Shown: positions 28,170 to 40,452, numbered from the stretch's first letter. The stretch: 64,000 nucleotides of DNA from Marsupella aquatica (GCA_973895155.1 OZ316899.1:3720001-3784000); one strand, 5' to 3'. Program-made: numbers and translations. The notes: a model not told the origin generated them from the sequence alone.

Positions 28170-30520
28170 TACGGACTATCAACTCAAGAAGGGTATGAGC
28201 AACGTCAATCAAGCTGCTCATTTTTGGGGATGCCTGTTTGAACGGGCAATTGAGTACATTGGGACCTACGAGGATGAAGAATCGGAAAGAGCAGCTTGAG
28301 AACGGCAGGAGCTCGCTTGACTGTGGGAGCTACAGAAGTCTGCCTTCTTAGGAGGAGAACTCATCTAGGCTGAATTCCTATGGACACCTACTGGCGATGA
28401 GCTAGACGACCTTCTGTTTTGCGAGAACAGAATCGTCGGCATCCGGGAAGCCATCAACCACTGCAACGACATACACTGGGAGTTGAAGGGTAGCACGAAG
28501 GGGTGGACGAAGGCAACCATGCTTGGAGAAACATCCATGGCAGCCGCTATGAAGAGGAAAGGGAACAACAATGAAGAGGCCACCCCTGCAAAAAGAACAA
28601 GATCGGCGGCACCAAGGAAGCCAGCCGAGCAGGGAAGCAGGAGGCAAGAAGAAGCCGAAGAAGAGGAGGTCGACCCCATCAATGCCATTCCAACAAGGGA
28701 TGACACCTGGAAAGGCTGGGCGGCGACCCTCCCCAAGGAAGTGGCATTATACTTTGCATGTGAAGAGGATGCATGCTTTATGACTATGCAGACTCAGAAG
28801 TACCAGGGCTTCTTGGCCGGATCCGGCTTGAAAACCTTTGTAAAATTACCATGGCTGAAGCTGGAGGTGACGGTCAGACTTATTAAAATTTGTGGGATCA
28901 TGGGAGCTCAAGACCAATTCCACAAGGGTGTATGGGAAGGATTTATATCTCACTCCCCGGATGATTGCCGAAGCATTTGGCTTGCCAATAGGCAATAAGA
29001 CCAAAGTTGAGACCAGGAAGACTTTGCTTGACAAGGAGTTCTGGTTGTTCCCAGGGCCATCAACGAAGAATGGCTTCTTTCGGAACACCTGCACCAACCC
29101 GCACATTGGAGAGATGATCGATTTCTTGCGGGTAACCATGCATTGTAACTTGCCGAGGCCAGAGATTGGCAAGGCACAGGTCTACCTGGCGGAGAGGCCA
29201 GACCCAAGCCGGGATTACAATGGGTACCTCCTCACCCAACTAAAGAAGACATTGAAGGAGGAACAACAGGTGATCGGCAAGGGAAGCGTGTCCCGATTTA
29301 GCTATCACATGCCACTGTTGCGCCGGTATGCCCGAAGTCAGATCTTTGCCCCGGTACTTCCCCTGCAGCCAAGGGCACCAGAGGAGGTTCCAAAACAGAG
29401 GCCGGCAACAGAGAAACCCAACCAACCCGATAGTCCTACAATCGAGCAAGTGTTTAGGCCAAGGACAGAAGACTTGCCGATGCAGCAACCAGGCATGCAA
29501 AATCTGCTGAAATTGCTTGAGAAGGAGAAGAGGACGGCAACGGCAACGGTAGAGAACACTGCCCCAAAAGTTGGCCTAAGCCGACTCATGAGGGAAAACC
29601 CCTTTACCGGAGCCAAGGAAAGAAGGAGGCCGGAACACAAGCCGGGGGTACAAATGTGTGTAGAAGCCTCGAGTCCCAAAGCCGAGGAAGAGCAGCCTAA
29701 AGCTCCTTTCGCGGTAAACAGAAGGAGAAGACAGCCTGGAAGCCGGAGGAGGAACTAGGACCTGTGAGTGATGATCGGCAAGAGGCCATGTTCACAACAA
29801 GACAAGGAGAGCAGCGGGGGGAATCGGTAGTGGAAGCCGGGGAGGTGGGGGAGGACTATGGCAATAATGACTCCGGCTACGGGTCGGACCATCATGTCCC
29901 AGGAGTAAGGACCTGTGGTCGTTTCATCCCCACACTTCCAAGGGTAGTTTAAGGGGACCCCATCCAGCAGAGCAGCCCGGAGTCTCCCCCACCAGATGTC
30001 GCTCCCCCGAGCTTTGACGGGATAAAACAGATGGCACAGGAGTTTCAGGAGCGACTCAGGGAAGAAAAAGAGGCAGCCTTGGCTAGGGAGAAGGATTTAC
30101 CTAGGGAGGAGTGGCCAGAGGACATCCGGCGACTTGCAGAAAGACGGGGCAGCCCTCCAGCCATGATAGAAGAAATAAGGAAGGCGGCTTGGGAACAAAG
30201 GCCGCGGTGGTTGATGCCGATGACTACTACTCACCTATGCTAAAGAAAGAGCGGTGGAGTACGGGGAGATGTGTGGGGAACTTGCGCTCAACATCTTTGG
30301 GGAGGAGTTGGAGCACGGACCTCTTTTCCAGAGAGAGATGTTGGAAAAATGCCGATTGGAAGAAGCGGTGGCTTTGGAAAGAAGAAAGAAGGATGAGGTC
30401 ATCCAACGGCTTAGAGAGAAGGAAGCCAAGGCAGAGGACCTGAAGGCGGCCAAGAAAGCCCAAGATGAGCTGCGGATTAAGCGGCATGAGCTAAACATCA
30501 TGTAGGGCCAACTGGATACC
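28170..30520 (+). pseudogene. LTR-encoded accessory protein, plus-strand A-type copy
   Basis: The order of blocks is NVNQAAHFWGCLF (about 28205), ELARLWELQKSAFLGG (with a TGA in place of CGA), DELDDLLFCENRIVG, basic linker, then in a second frame GSWELKTNSTRVYGKD, GFFRNTCTNPHIGEMIDFLR and RDYNGYLLTQLKK (28892-29758). Later pieces are acidic (29764-29952: DYGNNDSGYGSDHHVPGVRTCGRF) and coiled coil (30031-30505: QERLREEKEAALAREKD, MLEKCRLEEAVALERRKKDEV). Frame breaks lie near 28870, 29760 and 30240. The C LTR insertion at 30521 ends this part; it resumes at 32816. Full length in this family is probably over 1000 residues. Confidence 0.65.
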
Positions 30521-30927
30521 AGTCGCGGAACTTGACTACCTTAACACTTAGCTCCGGCATCGCTGACTCCAACGCCGAGCTCCCTTATAGGCCATCCGGG
30601 GAGGACTTAGCATGGGGAGACTTGTGGGCAATGAGACGTGGCACTAGCGAGGCAAGGAGCCAAGCTGGGGGCACACACTAAGGACTTGGACTAGCCTATG
30701 GCTGGTCGGGTCAAGGATGGCTGTCCGGACCTTTGGATGGACTTTGAGTTCTGAGGGCTTGGGAGTGAGCTCCTCTTGGGCCCAAGGCCAATGGAATTGA
30801 CGCCATGGGCAACGGACGCTTGGGGCGCAAGTTACGGCCCGATCCGGGTTAGGCCGATCGGGGACCCCAAGCGGCGATGAGACCTGAGGGCCTAGGCATG
30901 AGCACTGGGTCGGCCCGGTCACAACGG

Positions 30928-31795
30928 TGTCGCAAGGACTTAAAGTTAGGGGCTCCTCGGGCAAACTACGCGTTTTTGGCTACGATCGGGATAGGTGACA
31001 AGCACTTTTCGGAGCGAACTCTCACTCCTTTATATTTTTTACTTTTCTCACAAAGGTTACAATAGGTGCCCTCGAGTAAGCTTGCCCGCAAGAGTCTGGT
31101 CGCTGGCCCTATGGCGGGCCGCTACCTCTAACTTGTCGGGTAGAACTCCTTGAGTGACTAACTACTCAAAATCTGACGGAAAAAACTATCCTCCTTAGCT
31201 CACAAAACCAAAAACTCGACTAGCTACTCCACTAGTCTAAACCAGGTCGCACGGAACTCGGGCCTCGACCAACAAGGCCCCAAACTCGAGAAATCCTCGC
31301 CTAGATCGACAAGACTCCAAACTCGAGAAATCCCCGCCTGGATCGACAAGACTCTAAACTCGAGAAATCCCCGCCTGGATCAACGAGACTCCAGACTCGA
31401 GAAATTCCCCGCTTGGATCAAAAACTCACTCGGAACTCCAAAACCGCCGCACAACAGTCGAGTTCTGTAGAACGGAGTGGAACTCACAGAACGCAACTCA
31501 ACAGATCTCAATAGACAACCGCCAACCTCAATGAGCCGAGGCTCAAGTCTTAAGTAGCATCGGAAACCCAACCATCCAGCCTGAGCCAGCTGCCAGTAGC
31601 GAGGCTCATCCAAACTCCAAGCCTGGTGACTCACCCAAACACCAAACCTGGTGACGACGAGTCACCCAATCACCAAACCTCAATCCAACCAACCAAGCAG
31701 CCCCTCCAAGTCAGCATGCATGCAACCCAATTGGGAGGCCTCGCCCATCATCCCCTATAAAAGCCATTCCTGAGCCAAAATCTTTTGGCACGACA
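30928..31795 (+). mobile_element. F element, copy 1 (868 bp, LTR-like)
   Basis: It begins TGTCGCAAGG, ends GGCACGACA and is flanked by ACGG on both sides (30924-30927, 31796-31799). The uninterrupted C LTR at about 54563 has ACGG once. A TATA box (CCCTATAAAAGCC, 31752) lies about 30 bases before the 3' end, and the 5' end is TGTC with GACA at the 3' end. It is either a solo LTR of another family or a TRIM-like element. It has no coding capacity. It contains the tandem repeat at 31260-31430. Confidence 0.8.
31260..31430. repeat. Tandem repeat inside F copy 1
   Basis: Units of about 36-39 bp built on GACTCCAAACTCGAGAAATCC and CCGCCTGGATCAAC follow head to tail, about four times. The matching array in F copy 2 (42350-42510) has about the same number of units, with changes between units. 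Confidence 0.75.
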
Positions 31796-32815
31796 ACGGG
31801 CTAAGGCACTCCGCTTGCGGATGCCTATCAAGAAAGTTATGGGCGTTGCCAATTGGTGGCGCGCCCATTATGCGCGATGGGATCCGGTTTGGGGGCCAAA
31901 TGGTTAGGAACCAAAGCTAGTCCGGGGGTGGCAGGTCTCCAAAAGCATATATGAGGGGAGTGGTGTCTCCCTGGGGGCTAAGGGCGAGCCGAAGTCGTGA
32001 GCCGCGGCGGTCGCGACACTAAGGGAAAACGCCAAACGGAAATGGCGATATCTTCCCAACGGGAAGTCCGTTGGAGGACTTCTTAGGTGCATTGGAAAGC
32101 TCTTGAGAAGGGCTACGCCCTCCTGAGATCAGATAGGTCTGGGGGTGCCGTGGGTTCTTGTGGTTTTTGGGTGTTAGCTCGCCCGCTTGCCAAATCCTGC
32201 CAAACAGCAACCAAGCTGCGTTCAGTCTCCCAAAGGAGCTTGCGTTGGGGAGGCAAGGCCAAGTAGGTGCGGAGGCTGAGTTCCAAGGGTGCTTGGTCCC
32301 TAGACCACCAATGGGGCAAACCGGGAGCGGTTGCTAGAGTCGGGGCCGTTTTGGTCCCGGCGTGTTGGGACAAGCTACGCTAATTGGGCCATGAGCATGT
32401 CCTCAGGTCAGGGCGGTCAGTTGGTGATGGATAGGGTTGAGGGGGAACCCAGGCCGCGCCCAAGGAAGGAGCTATTCTGGATGAACAGCGGGCGTGGGTT
32501 CTGTTTCCGGCTTGTGGCATTGGGAGGACCTATCGCTGATGTCTGTTGAGCTTGAGTTAGGATGCTAGACTTGGCGAGTTCTAGATCCTAAAAGGTTACT
32601 TACCAAGGTGTTTGGTTGCTTGTGCAGATAGGGAGGACCGTTGAGTAGCGGTCGTGTTAGAGAGCAAGTGCGGCTTCGTATGGGAGGGGCCGCTGGCGGT
32701 GCAAGGGGCACTAGGTTGCTTGCTCGAGGTATTCCGTGGAGGCGTTCGGGCACCAAGGGCACTTAGGCGTGAGTGCTAGGATTGGCGAGGGCGCTGGGTG
32801 GCAAGGTCCACCACT

Positions 32816-33150
32816 ATATCGCTTAGTCTGATAATCAGATTATCAAGGATAAACTGACTCAAACCCAAGGGGAGTTGGCCAATGCTATCAAGGAAAGGGA
32901 GAAGTGGAAGCGAGAGCTGAGGGACGCAGAGGCGGCCCATACTGCAACCAACAATCGGGCCATGGCGGAGACCCAGAGGAGGGAGAGGGCGTTGAAGGGG
33001 GAGCTCGAGGATATCCGTGGAGCCCTTGAACAGAAGGAGGCCGAGTTAGGGAAATCCTATGAAGGGATTATTGTGCTGCAGCAGGAGCTTGCATCCCTGA
33101 CGGCTAGCTTCAAGGCCAACATGCATGAGAAAGATGACTACCTCAATTAG
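32816..33150 (+). pseudogene. LTR-encoded accessory protein, coiled-coil end
   Basis: After the C LTR the A-type reading frame resumes: ANAIKEREKWKRELRDAEAAH, ERALKGELEDIRGALEQKEAELGKSYEG. This is a clear heptad-type coiled coil in line with the coiled coil of the B-type copy (35990-36600). It ends with a stop at 33148. The interval 33151-33737 is the non-coding rest of the LTR. Confidence 0.6.
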
Positions 33151-33737
33151 ACTTATGCCAAGATGACCAGCTCGATTAGACTTATGCCAAGATGAACGGA
33201 GGAAGCGTTGGGGGCGTCCATTGAGGATCAACCATTGCTACCATGACGGTGGTGGAGGGCTGCTCCTTTTAAGGAGGGCGGACGTGGAGGGAGGAGGCGT
33301 GAGTGGGCAGGGCGGGCTCAAATCTCCAAGTTTAGACTTAGGATCAGGACCAAGAGGTGGCCCTGACACTTAGATTAGTGGGATTGCGGATCCATTGATA
33401 AGAGCAACACTTGTGCTCTTGCCTCGCTGTACATAGGTAGATTACAGTTATGATACATTAGGCTTATGCTGCAATGAATTACGCGGATCCATTGCCAGGA
33501 TAAATACCTGGGCAGCGGGGAGTTGAGGGCCTTCTTCCTTAGCAAGTTTTTAGTGCACCAACAGGGCTGGGATCAAGTAGTAAAAGAATCTCTTGGTTAG
33601 TTATACTGTGACACTTGTGTATATTCATGTTTCCTCATGCCTAAGAGATGAATAGAGTTGGCCTCATGGCTTAGTTTGCAGATCTTGTGTATGAGAAGTA
33701 CTGTTTGTATGACAAATGCATGGTATAACTCAGTCAG

Positions 33738-36700
33738 AAGGAAAGGATCCAACGGTTGAAATCCAGCGGATTGGAGTTATGACCTAATCCATGCTTGATC
33801 ACAAGGACCCCTAAGTGACGGCTTCGGAGTAAGGTGACCAATACTCTACCATTTTGCATTCTCGTGTACACGGTTTTGACATTGAGGAGCGACTGTCAGT
33901 CGAGTGCTAAGGTGGATTGGGAGATTGCGCAAGTTCTTGGCATTCGGTGGAATGAACACCGTGAATCAGGCAGGGAAGTTTTGGGGCTGTTTGCTTGAAG
34001 AAGCAAGGCAGTTGATACCTACGTATGAAGACGTTGAGCCGGAGCACGCAACCAAAGAACAAGCGGAGCTTGCGCGATTGTGGGGAATTCACAAAACGAC
34101 ATTCGTAGATACGGAGGAGGTGTTGGAAAAATTCTCGTGGACACCCACCAGTGCGGAGCTTGACGAATTGCTGATCCGGGAGAATAAGGTCGTGGGGATT
34201 AGGGAGGCAATCAAGAACGTAGGGCAGCCACTTTGGGAATTGAAGGGTCACACTGCGAAGTGGACAAAGGAAGCCATTCTTGGGGAGTATTCAGGCGCTG
34301 AAGAGATGAAGCGCAAGGGAGGTTTGGCATTCGCTACTCCAGCAAAGCAAACTAGGTCGGAGAGACCAATCAAGATGGAATCCGGGCCAGTTAGAGATCG
34401 GGCTGTAGAGGATAAAACCATGACAGGGTGGGCAAACAGGTTACCTGTCGATTTACAATTATAGTTCGCAAGAGATGAGGATGAGGTCTTCAGTGTCGTT
34501 CAGGATATATGAATGACACTGGGTTGGAGGGCTTTGTCAGGTTGTCCTGGAGGTTGGTAGACATACCAGATGAGGATCTGTTGGACTTTGTGGGATGCTG
34601 GGAGGCTTCTTCCAACACGACGCTGCTGTATGGAAAGGTGTTCCAACTAACACCTGCGCTTATCGAAGCCATCTTTGCTTTACCAACAGGAAGGAAGACT
34701 AAGGTGGAGCAGAGGAAGACGTTGTCGGATGACCAGTTCAGGTCATTTCCAGGGCCTTCCACTAAGAATGGGTTTTTCAGGAATCAATGTACCAACCTAC
34801 ATATAGGGCAGCTGATTGATTTCCTGAGAGTCACGTTGCATTGTACCTTGCCGAGAGCAGAAATCGGCAAAGCCCAGGTATTTTTGGTGGAGAATATCGA
34901 TGCAAGCCGAGACTACAACGGCTATCTCTTAATGCAGTTGAAGAAGGCATTAAATGAAGAGAAGCAAAGCATTGGAGAGGGAGCGGTATCCAGACTAGGG
35001 TACCATCTACAATTACTTTGCCGATATGCAAGAAGCCAGTCTTTTGCACCGGTGTTGCCTATACAGGAGCGGATGCCGATCACTGCACCACTTGAGGAGG
35101 TGGAGGAGGACGAGGAGCCTTTAAGCAAATGACGCCATGGGAGGAGGTTGGCAACACCGGCAACAAGAGAACGGGAGCATTCCCCTATCAAGAAGTCAGA
35201 GGTAGTAACATATGATGTAGTGAGAAATCCGTTGCGTCGGCCTACTCGTAATAATCCATATGTAGGCATCCAATTGGTCGAAAGGAAGATGACTGCCCAA
35301 GTGGAGGGACCTGTGGAGGAAAGTCAACCAACAGCAGCCCAACAATATTCGGAGGAAGAGATCGGGGGCTTTGGAGGAGAGGCCAGCATGCTAGGTAGTC
35401 AGGTTAATGTGGATGATTACGACGATGACTATGTTGATCACGGGGAGAGGCCGGTACCAGGAGTTAGAACGATGGGAAAGTTTTGTAGAAGACTTCCCGC
35501 AGTCTTCTATGGCAAGCCCGAGGACCAGAAAACACCAGAATCTCCTCCACCAGATGTGACGCCATTGGAATTTGACAAGATGAAGGAAGTTGAAGCCGGG
35601 CTACAAGAGAGGATTAAGGAGTGGGGGGCCCGGAATGCAGAACAGGAATGCCAGCTACCAGGAGGAGAGTGGCCGGAAGAAATAAGACGGCTTAGTGAGA
35701 GGCAGGCCGAACCTTTCACTGACTTTGATCAATTACGGGCAGAGGCTTGGGAGAGACGACCTCGATGGCAGATGCCAGTATCACCTGGGAGGTCAAACTA
35801 TGCAAGAAATCGGGCTAAGGAGTATGGAGACATGTGTGGACTCTTAGCCTTAGAAATCTTCGGTAACGAGTTGGAATCCGGGCCATTTCTTAGAAAAGAA
35901 GTGGCTAATCAAACGAGACTGGAGGAGGCAATGACGTTGGAGCGGTTAAAGAAAGACGAGGTGATCGCTCGGCTTCGCTCCATGGAAGCCAAAGTTGCTA
36001 AGACGAAGTTTGGTCAACCAACTCAGCAGGATCTCTTGGCTAAGCAGCAGGAATTGGAGGTGGCGAACAACCAATTGGAAAACTACCAATTGGATAACCA
36101 GCAGATCAAGGAAAAATCGACGAAGGTAGAGCTGGAGTTAGCCAATTCAAAAGCAGAAGTACAGGGTCTAAATTGCCAGGTCGAGAGGCTCAGAAAGACG
36201 GCTAAGGATCAGGCCACCCAGAGCAAGAAGGCTTTGGCAGAAGCCCAAAGGAAATATGACAAGTTACTCGACCGGTTGGAGGCCATGCGTGAGAAGCATG
36301 ATGACGCCATGTGCATAGCGGCCAATGATCACCTAAACCAGGTTCAACAGATACGCAAGGAGCTTCAGGAGGAGCTAACCAGGACAAAGCAGGCATGGAC
36401 GGACGAGGTCACAAAATTGGAAGGCATCAACGACTCCTTGAAAGCAGCCGTAGATAAGCAAGAGTTGGAGATCGTGCAGATCTTAAATGAGGAGCTGAAG
36501 ATGGCCAGGTCCGAGATACAACGGCTTAATGATGAAGTTGAAGACGTATCTCAGGAATTGGAGGAGGCCAGGGATAAGATGCTCGGGTTGCACAGCGTGC
36601 CGACAATCAAACGGAGAAATTGAAGAAGTATGCCGAAGCGGGATATGGGTCACCAACTGAAAGGCTTCCCGTCAGTAGTATGGTAGGCGGAAATATAGTG

Positions 36701-38051
36701 AAGCCGAAGCCGAGCTCACTATTGTCAAGCGTGACTGGGGGCAAAGCCATGCAGTTGGTAGCAAATTTGGCAAAGGCGTTCATGGGGCCAAGCGTGGCCG
36801 CTCACATTTGTGGTACTGTGGCCCCGAAGGCACCTATGGTAGAGGTAAGTACTGTGGATCAACTTGGAGCTACGGTAATAGGTTCAGACGATGGTACTAC
36901 TTCTATGGACGCCCAGAACGTGAAGCCGTGGGTTATCGAGACCGAGCGCATCGGGGAGCAGACTTGGATTGAGGAAGTTAAGGCAAAAGCTCTCCAAGCC
37001 ATTTCCCAAGAGGATGCCGATGCAGGAGCCGATGCCGGGGCCGACAAACCAGAACCCAAAGTCGAGGAAGCCGAAGGGGTCAAGCCGGAGCCGATGGCAG
37101 GAGAAGGTGCAGAGTCGGAAAATTTGGACTTACCCCCGGTCATCTGACAATTAAGGAGGGCCAGTCATTGGTTGGAAGGAGGACGTGGCGGCAAGAGAAG
37201 GGCTTGGGCCAGAAGGGCGCGGCCGTTGTAGGATGGGACAAGGCAAGTAACGCCCTATCGGCTTAGGTAGTATTAGATGCTCGGTTCACACAGGGTTTCG
37301 GGCTAGTCAAGTTTTTTAGGTGATAGTTTTTTAGTAGGATTATCGCGGTGGAAGGCCGTGAGTTGTGGTTAGGATTTCTGCCTTTTCCCCTGAACGCGCT
37401 GCAAGGATAAAAACCTGGGCACCGTGGCCCGGGGGGCTTTTTCTTAGTCAAGGCTTTAGTGTAAATCTGTATTGTTGTGAGCACAGGAAGCTCTCGGCTA
37501 AATCTAGACCGCAGGGTATCAGTAAACCACCAGTTCCCTTGGATTTCTGAGCAATTGTTTGAATTGAGTTGGCCTCGTTGCATAGTTCGCAGATTCTTGC
37601 CATCCAAGAAGTTGAGTGTTATGATATCTGTTGCTTGATCGATTTAAGTCAGATAGGGTGAACTGTTGAGCAAAATACAATCGCATTGTCTTGATTGGAG
37701 ACTGCCCAATCAAACTTTGAGAGAAAAGTGAGGATTGAGAGTGTTTAGTCGGTGAAGTGTGGGTTGAGTCAGTTTGAAAAAAACCTTCAACCGGCTTAAG
37801 AAATTAAGCCATAGGGGTACATTCCGGGGGCAGAATACAAATATACCTGAAGAAGTTAAAGAGGAATTAGGTGTCTCAGTTGTGCACAATTCACAAGCCC
37901 AGTGAAAGAATCGGTCCGGTAAGTGTGGATCGAAAAAGAGGATCGCGTTTCCAAACCAAATAGCTACCAAAGGGCAAGAGGACGGACATAAACAAGTGGT
38001 TTATGATTGACTGAGGGTAGTTCTTGGGGTTAGAGGTCTTGGAAAATGCGC
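33738..38051 (+). repeat. B-type giant LTR, plus strand (start uncertain)
   Basis: The end is exact: ...GAAAATGCGCCACA at 38051, matching the LTR ends of element B at 50695 and 45616 (read on the minus strand). 37540-38051 matches those copies closely, and upstream parts resemble the A-type LTR in order. The 5' border lies somewhere in 33738-33900; I could not find a sure TG start or target duplication. No gag or pol follows. It abuts a family C LTR fragment at 38052. Confidence 0.72.
33904..37147 (+). pseudogene. LTR-encoded accessory protein, B type, best-preserved copy
   Basis: Four pieces lie in line: 33904-34464, 34509-35132, 35148-36623 and 36620-37147. Only small breaks separate them, near 34462, 34510, 35130 and 36620. 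In total this is about 1080 residues. N-terminal blocks are NTVNQAGKFWGCLLEEA, ELARLWGIHKTTFVD and ELDELLIRENKVVGI. The central block is DLLDFVGCWEA, GFFRNQCTNLHIGQLIDFLR and RDYNGYLLMQLKKALNE. An acidic segment has DDYDDDYVDHGERPVPGVRT. A long coiled coil (about residues 280-480 of the 491-codon piece) and an Ala/Asp/Glu-rich tail (ADAGADAGADKPEPKVEE) end it. There is no enzymatic motif. Coiled-coil and DNA/RNA-unrelated composition suggest a structural or host-interaction role, which is inference. Confidence 0.7.
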
Positions 38052-38584
38052 CACAGTTATGGGCATTGCTAGTTGGTGGCGTGCAAATTATGCGCGATAG
38101 GATCCTGGTTGGAGGCCAAATGTTTAGGGACCAAAGTTGGTCCAGGGGTGACAGGTCTCCAGAAGCATATATGAGGGGAGTGGTATCTCCCTAGGGGCTG
38201 AGGGCGAGCCGAAATCGTGAGCCGCGGCATTCGCGACACTAAGGGAAAGCGTCAAACATAAACGACGATATCTTCCCAACGAGAAGTCCGTTGGAGTACT
38301 TCTTGGGTGCATTGGAAAGATCTTGAGGAGGGCTACGTCCTCCTGAGATCATCTGGGTCTGGGGGACCATGGGTTCTTGAGGTTTGAGGGTGTTAGCTCG
38401 CCCGCTTGCCAAATCCTGCCGAACAATAGCCAAGCCGTGTTCAATCTCCCAAGGGAACTTGCGTTGGGGAGGCAAGGCCAAGTAGATGTGGAGGTTGAGT
38501 TCCAAGGGTGCTTGGCCCCTAGATCATCAGTGGGGCGAACCGGGAGTTGGTTGCTAGAGTCAGGGCCATTCTGGTCTCGGCTGC
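38052..38584 (+). repeat. C LTR fragment, plus orientation
   Basis: It matches 31836-32350 of the solo C LTR (GTTATGGGCATTG, CATATATGAGGGGAGTGGT). It begins exactly where the B-type LTR ends. It meets an oppositely oriented C LTR at about 38585. Confidence 0.75.
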
Positions 38585-39612
38585 TGTTCGTAAGGATTTG
38601 GCAAGCGGGCGAGCTAACACCCGCAAACCTGGAGATCCCATGGTGCCCCCAGACCCAGCTAAGCTCAGGAGGGAATAGTCCTCCTTGAGATATTTCCAAC
38701 GCACCCAAGAAGTCCTCCAACTGACTTCCCATTGGGAACATATCGCCGTTTCCGTTTGGCGGTTTCCCTTAGTGTCGCGACTGCAGCGGCTCACGACTTT
38801 GGCTCGCCCTTAGCCCCCCAGGGAGACACCAATCCCCTCATATATCCTTCTAGAGACCTGCCACCCCTGGACCTGCTTTGGTCCCTAAACATTTGGCCTC
38901 CAACCCGGATCCTATCGCGCATAACGGGCTCACCACCAACTAGGAACGCTCACAACTCTCTCGTTAGGCATCCGCAAGCAGAGTGCCTTAGCCCGTTGTG
39001 ATTGGGTCAACCCAATGCTCATGTCTAGGTCCTCGGGTCTCATTGCCGCTCGGGGCCCCCGATGGGCCCAACTCGGATTGGGCCATAACTTGCGCCCCAA
39101 GCGCCTGTTGCCTATGGCGTCAACTCCATGGGCCTTGGGCCCAAGAGGAGCTCACACCCAAGCCCTTAGAACTTAGTCCATCTAGAGGTCTGGACGGTCG
39201 TCCTTGAGCCCGACCCATTTCCCCTTGACCCAACCAGCTCTCAACTAGCCCAAGTCCTTACTGTCTGTCACCAGCTTGGCTCCTTACCTTTGCTAGCGCC
39301 ACGTCTCGTCGCTCACAAGTCTCCCCATGCTAAGTCCTCCCCGGATGGCCTATCCGAGCCTCGACCATAAGGGAGCTCGGCGTTGGAGTCAGCAACGTTG
39401 GAGCTAAGTGTTTCGGTAGTCGAGTTCTGCAACTCTTAGTGTGTGTCACCAGCTTGGCTTCTTGCCTTTGCTAGCGCCATGTCTCGTCGCTCACAAGTCT
39501 CCTCATGCTAAGTCCTTCTCGGATGGCCTATCCGGGCCTAGACCACAAGGGAGCTCGACGTCGGAGTCAACGACGCTAGAGCTAAGTGTTATAGTAGTCG
39601 TGTTCCGCAACT
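38585..39612 (-). repeat. C LTR fragments, minus orientation, with a duplicated end
   Basis: The sequence matches 54160-54998 (GGGCGAGCTAACACCCGCAAACC...). The outer LTR end, ...TAGTCGAGTTCTGCAACT, is reached at about 39431. A second partial copy of the last 180 bp follows to 39612. With 38052-38584 it forms an inverted repeat of about 0.25 kb sharing GGCAAGCGGGCGAGCTAAC. Confidence 0.7.
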
Positions 39613-40081
39613 GACAAGCTTGGACCATGAGCATGTCTTGGGCCATGAGCATGTCTTGGGGTCAGGGCGGTCAGTTGGTGAAGGATACGTATAAGGGGGA
39701 ACCCGGGCCGCGCCCAGGGAAGGAGCTGTTCTAGACGAATAGTGGGCGTGGGTTCTGGTTTTGGCTTATGGCATCGGGAGGACCTATTGCTGACCTATTT
39801 ACCAACGTCTGTTGAGCTTGAGTTAGGATGCTAGACTTGGCGAGTTCTAGATCCCGAAGGGTTACTTACCGAGGTGCTTCATTGCGTGTGTAGACAGTGA
39901 GGACCGTTGAGTAGCGGTTGTGTTGGAGAGCAAGTGCGGCTTCGTATGGGAGGGGCCGCTGGTGGTGCAAGGGGCACTAGGTTCCTTGCTTGAGGTATTC
40001 CGTGGAGGCGTTTGGGCACCAGGGGCACTTAGGCGTGAGTGTTGGGATTGGTGAGGGCACTGGGTGGCAAGGTCCAGCACT
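39613..40081 (+). repeat. 5' LTR of chromovirus C2, truncated
   Basis: Only the last 470 bp of a plus-strand C LTR are present, ending GGTCCAGCACT at 40081, directly before the primer-binding site. The front part was lost in the LTR rearrangement at 38.05-39.61 kb. Confidence 0.78.
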
Positions 40082-40098
40082 TGTGATATCAGAGCGAT
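40082..40098 (+). other. Primer-binding site of C2 (initiator Met tRNA type)
   Basis: TGTGATATCAGAGCGAT lies directly after the LTR. It resembles the plant initiator-Met primer site TGGTATCAGAGC, with one or two changes. The C1 copy has TGGTATCAAAGC (53501-53514, minus). Confidence 0.75.
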
Positions 40099-40211
40099 TG
40101 CTGGCATAGACACCGGGCAGGGGTTGTGCTAAGTCGGAATCCAAAAATCTTAACAGATTTTTGAGGGGACTTAGTGCTTCAACATGACCGGCGGGTTGAC
40201 TATGGGCAGAT

Positions 40212-40452
40212 TTGATTGATGGGGACATGGCAAAAAACACTCGATCAAAGAGTGGCAAACAGGCTCCCTTCGCAAAGAGGAGAGCCCAAGTTCAAGATGA
40301 ACGGAAGGAGGACGGGTTGACTTCCCTAGACAAAGGTTACAAGCAGGTTGACAAAGACGTGGCATCCGAACCATCGACCGTCGCAATGAACATGTCAAGT
40401 GCAGAGCATCGTTGACTTAAAGGGAAGGAGGTGGCCAATCCTTCAAAGGATG
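40212..40452 (+). pseudogene. Gag start of chromovirus C2
   Basis: The frame begins with ATG at 40227 (MAKNTRSKSGKQAPF) or the ATG at 40212. It is basic, and has a TGA at about 40413. The same frame continues (GKEVANPSKD) up to the insertion point of C1 at 40453. It resumes at 55004 as LDNNGSEADGSDDD. C1 therefore sits in the gag gene of C2. Confidence 0.65.

Larger units (their letters stand above)
30521..32815 (+). repeat. Solo LTR of family C
   Basis: It starts AGTCGCGGAACTTGACTACC and ends GGTCCACCACT, so the ends are AGT...ACT and not TG...CA. The flanking five bases are ATACC (30516-30520) and ATATC (32816-32820), a one-mismatch duplication. Without the nested F element it is about 1.42 kb. 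No internal element sequence follows, which makes it a solo LTR left by recombination. Confidence 0.82.
27818..33737 (+). repeat. A-type LTR, plus strand, with a nested solo C LTR
   Basis: It starts TGTGATGCCTAGCC as do the element A LTRs, and matches them in order: 27818-30520, then 32816-33737 after the inserted C LTR. Homology stops near 33737, about 400 bp short of the expected ...CACCACA end. No pol genes follow, so this is a truncated or solo LTR. It serves as the uninterrupted reference for the 9-bp target of the 11.2-kb transposon (at about 29505). Confidence 0.82.
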
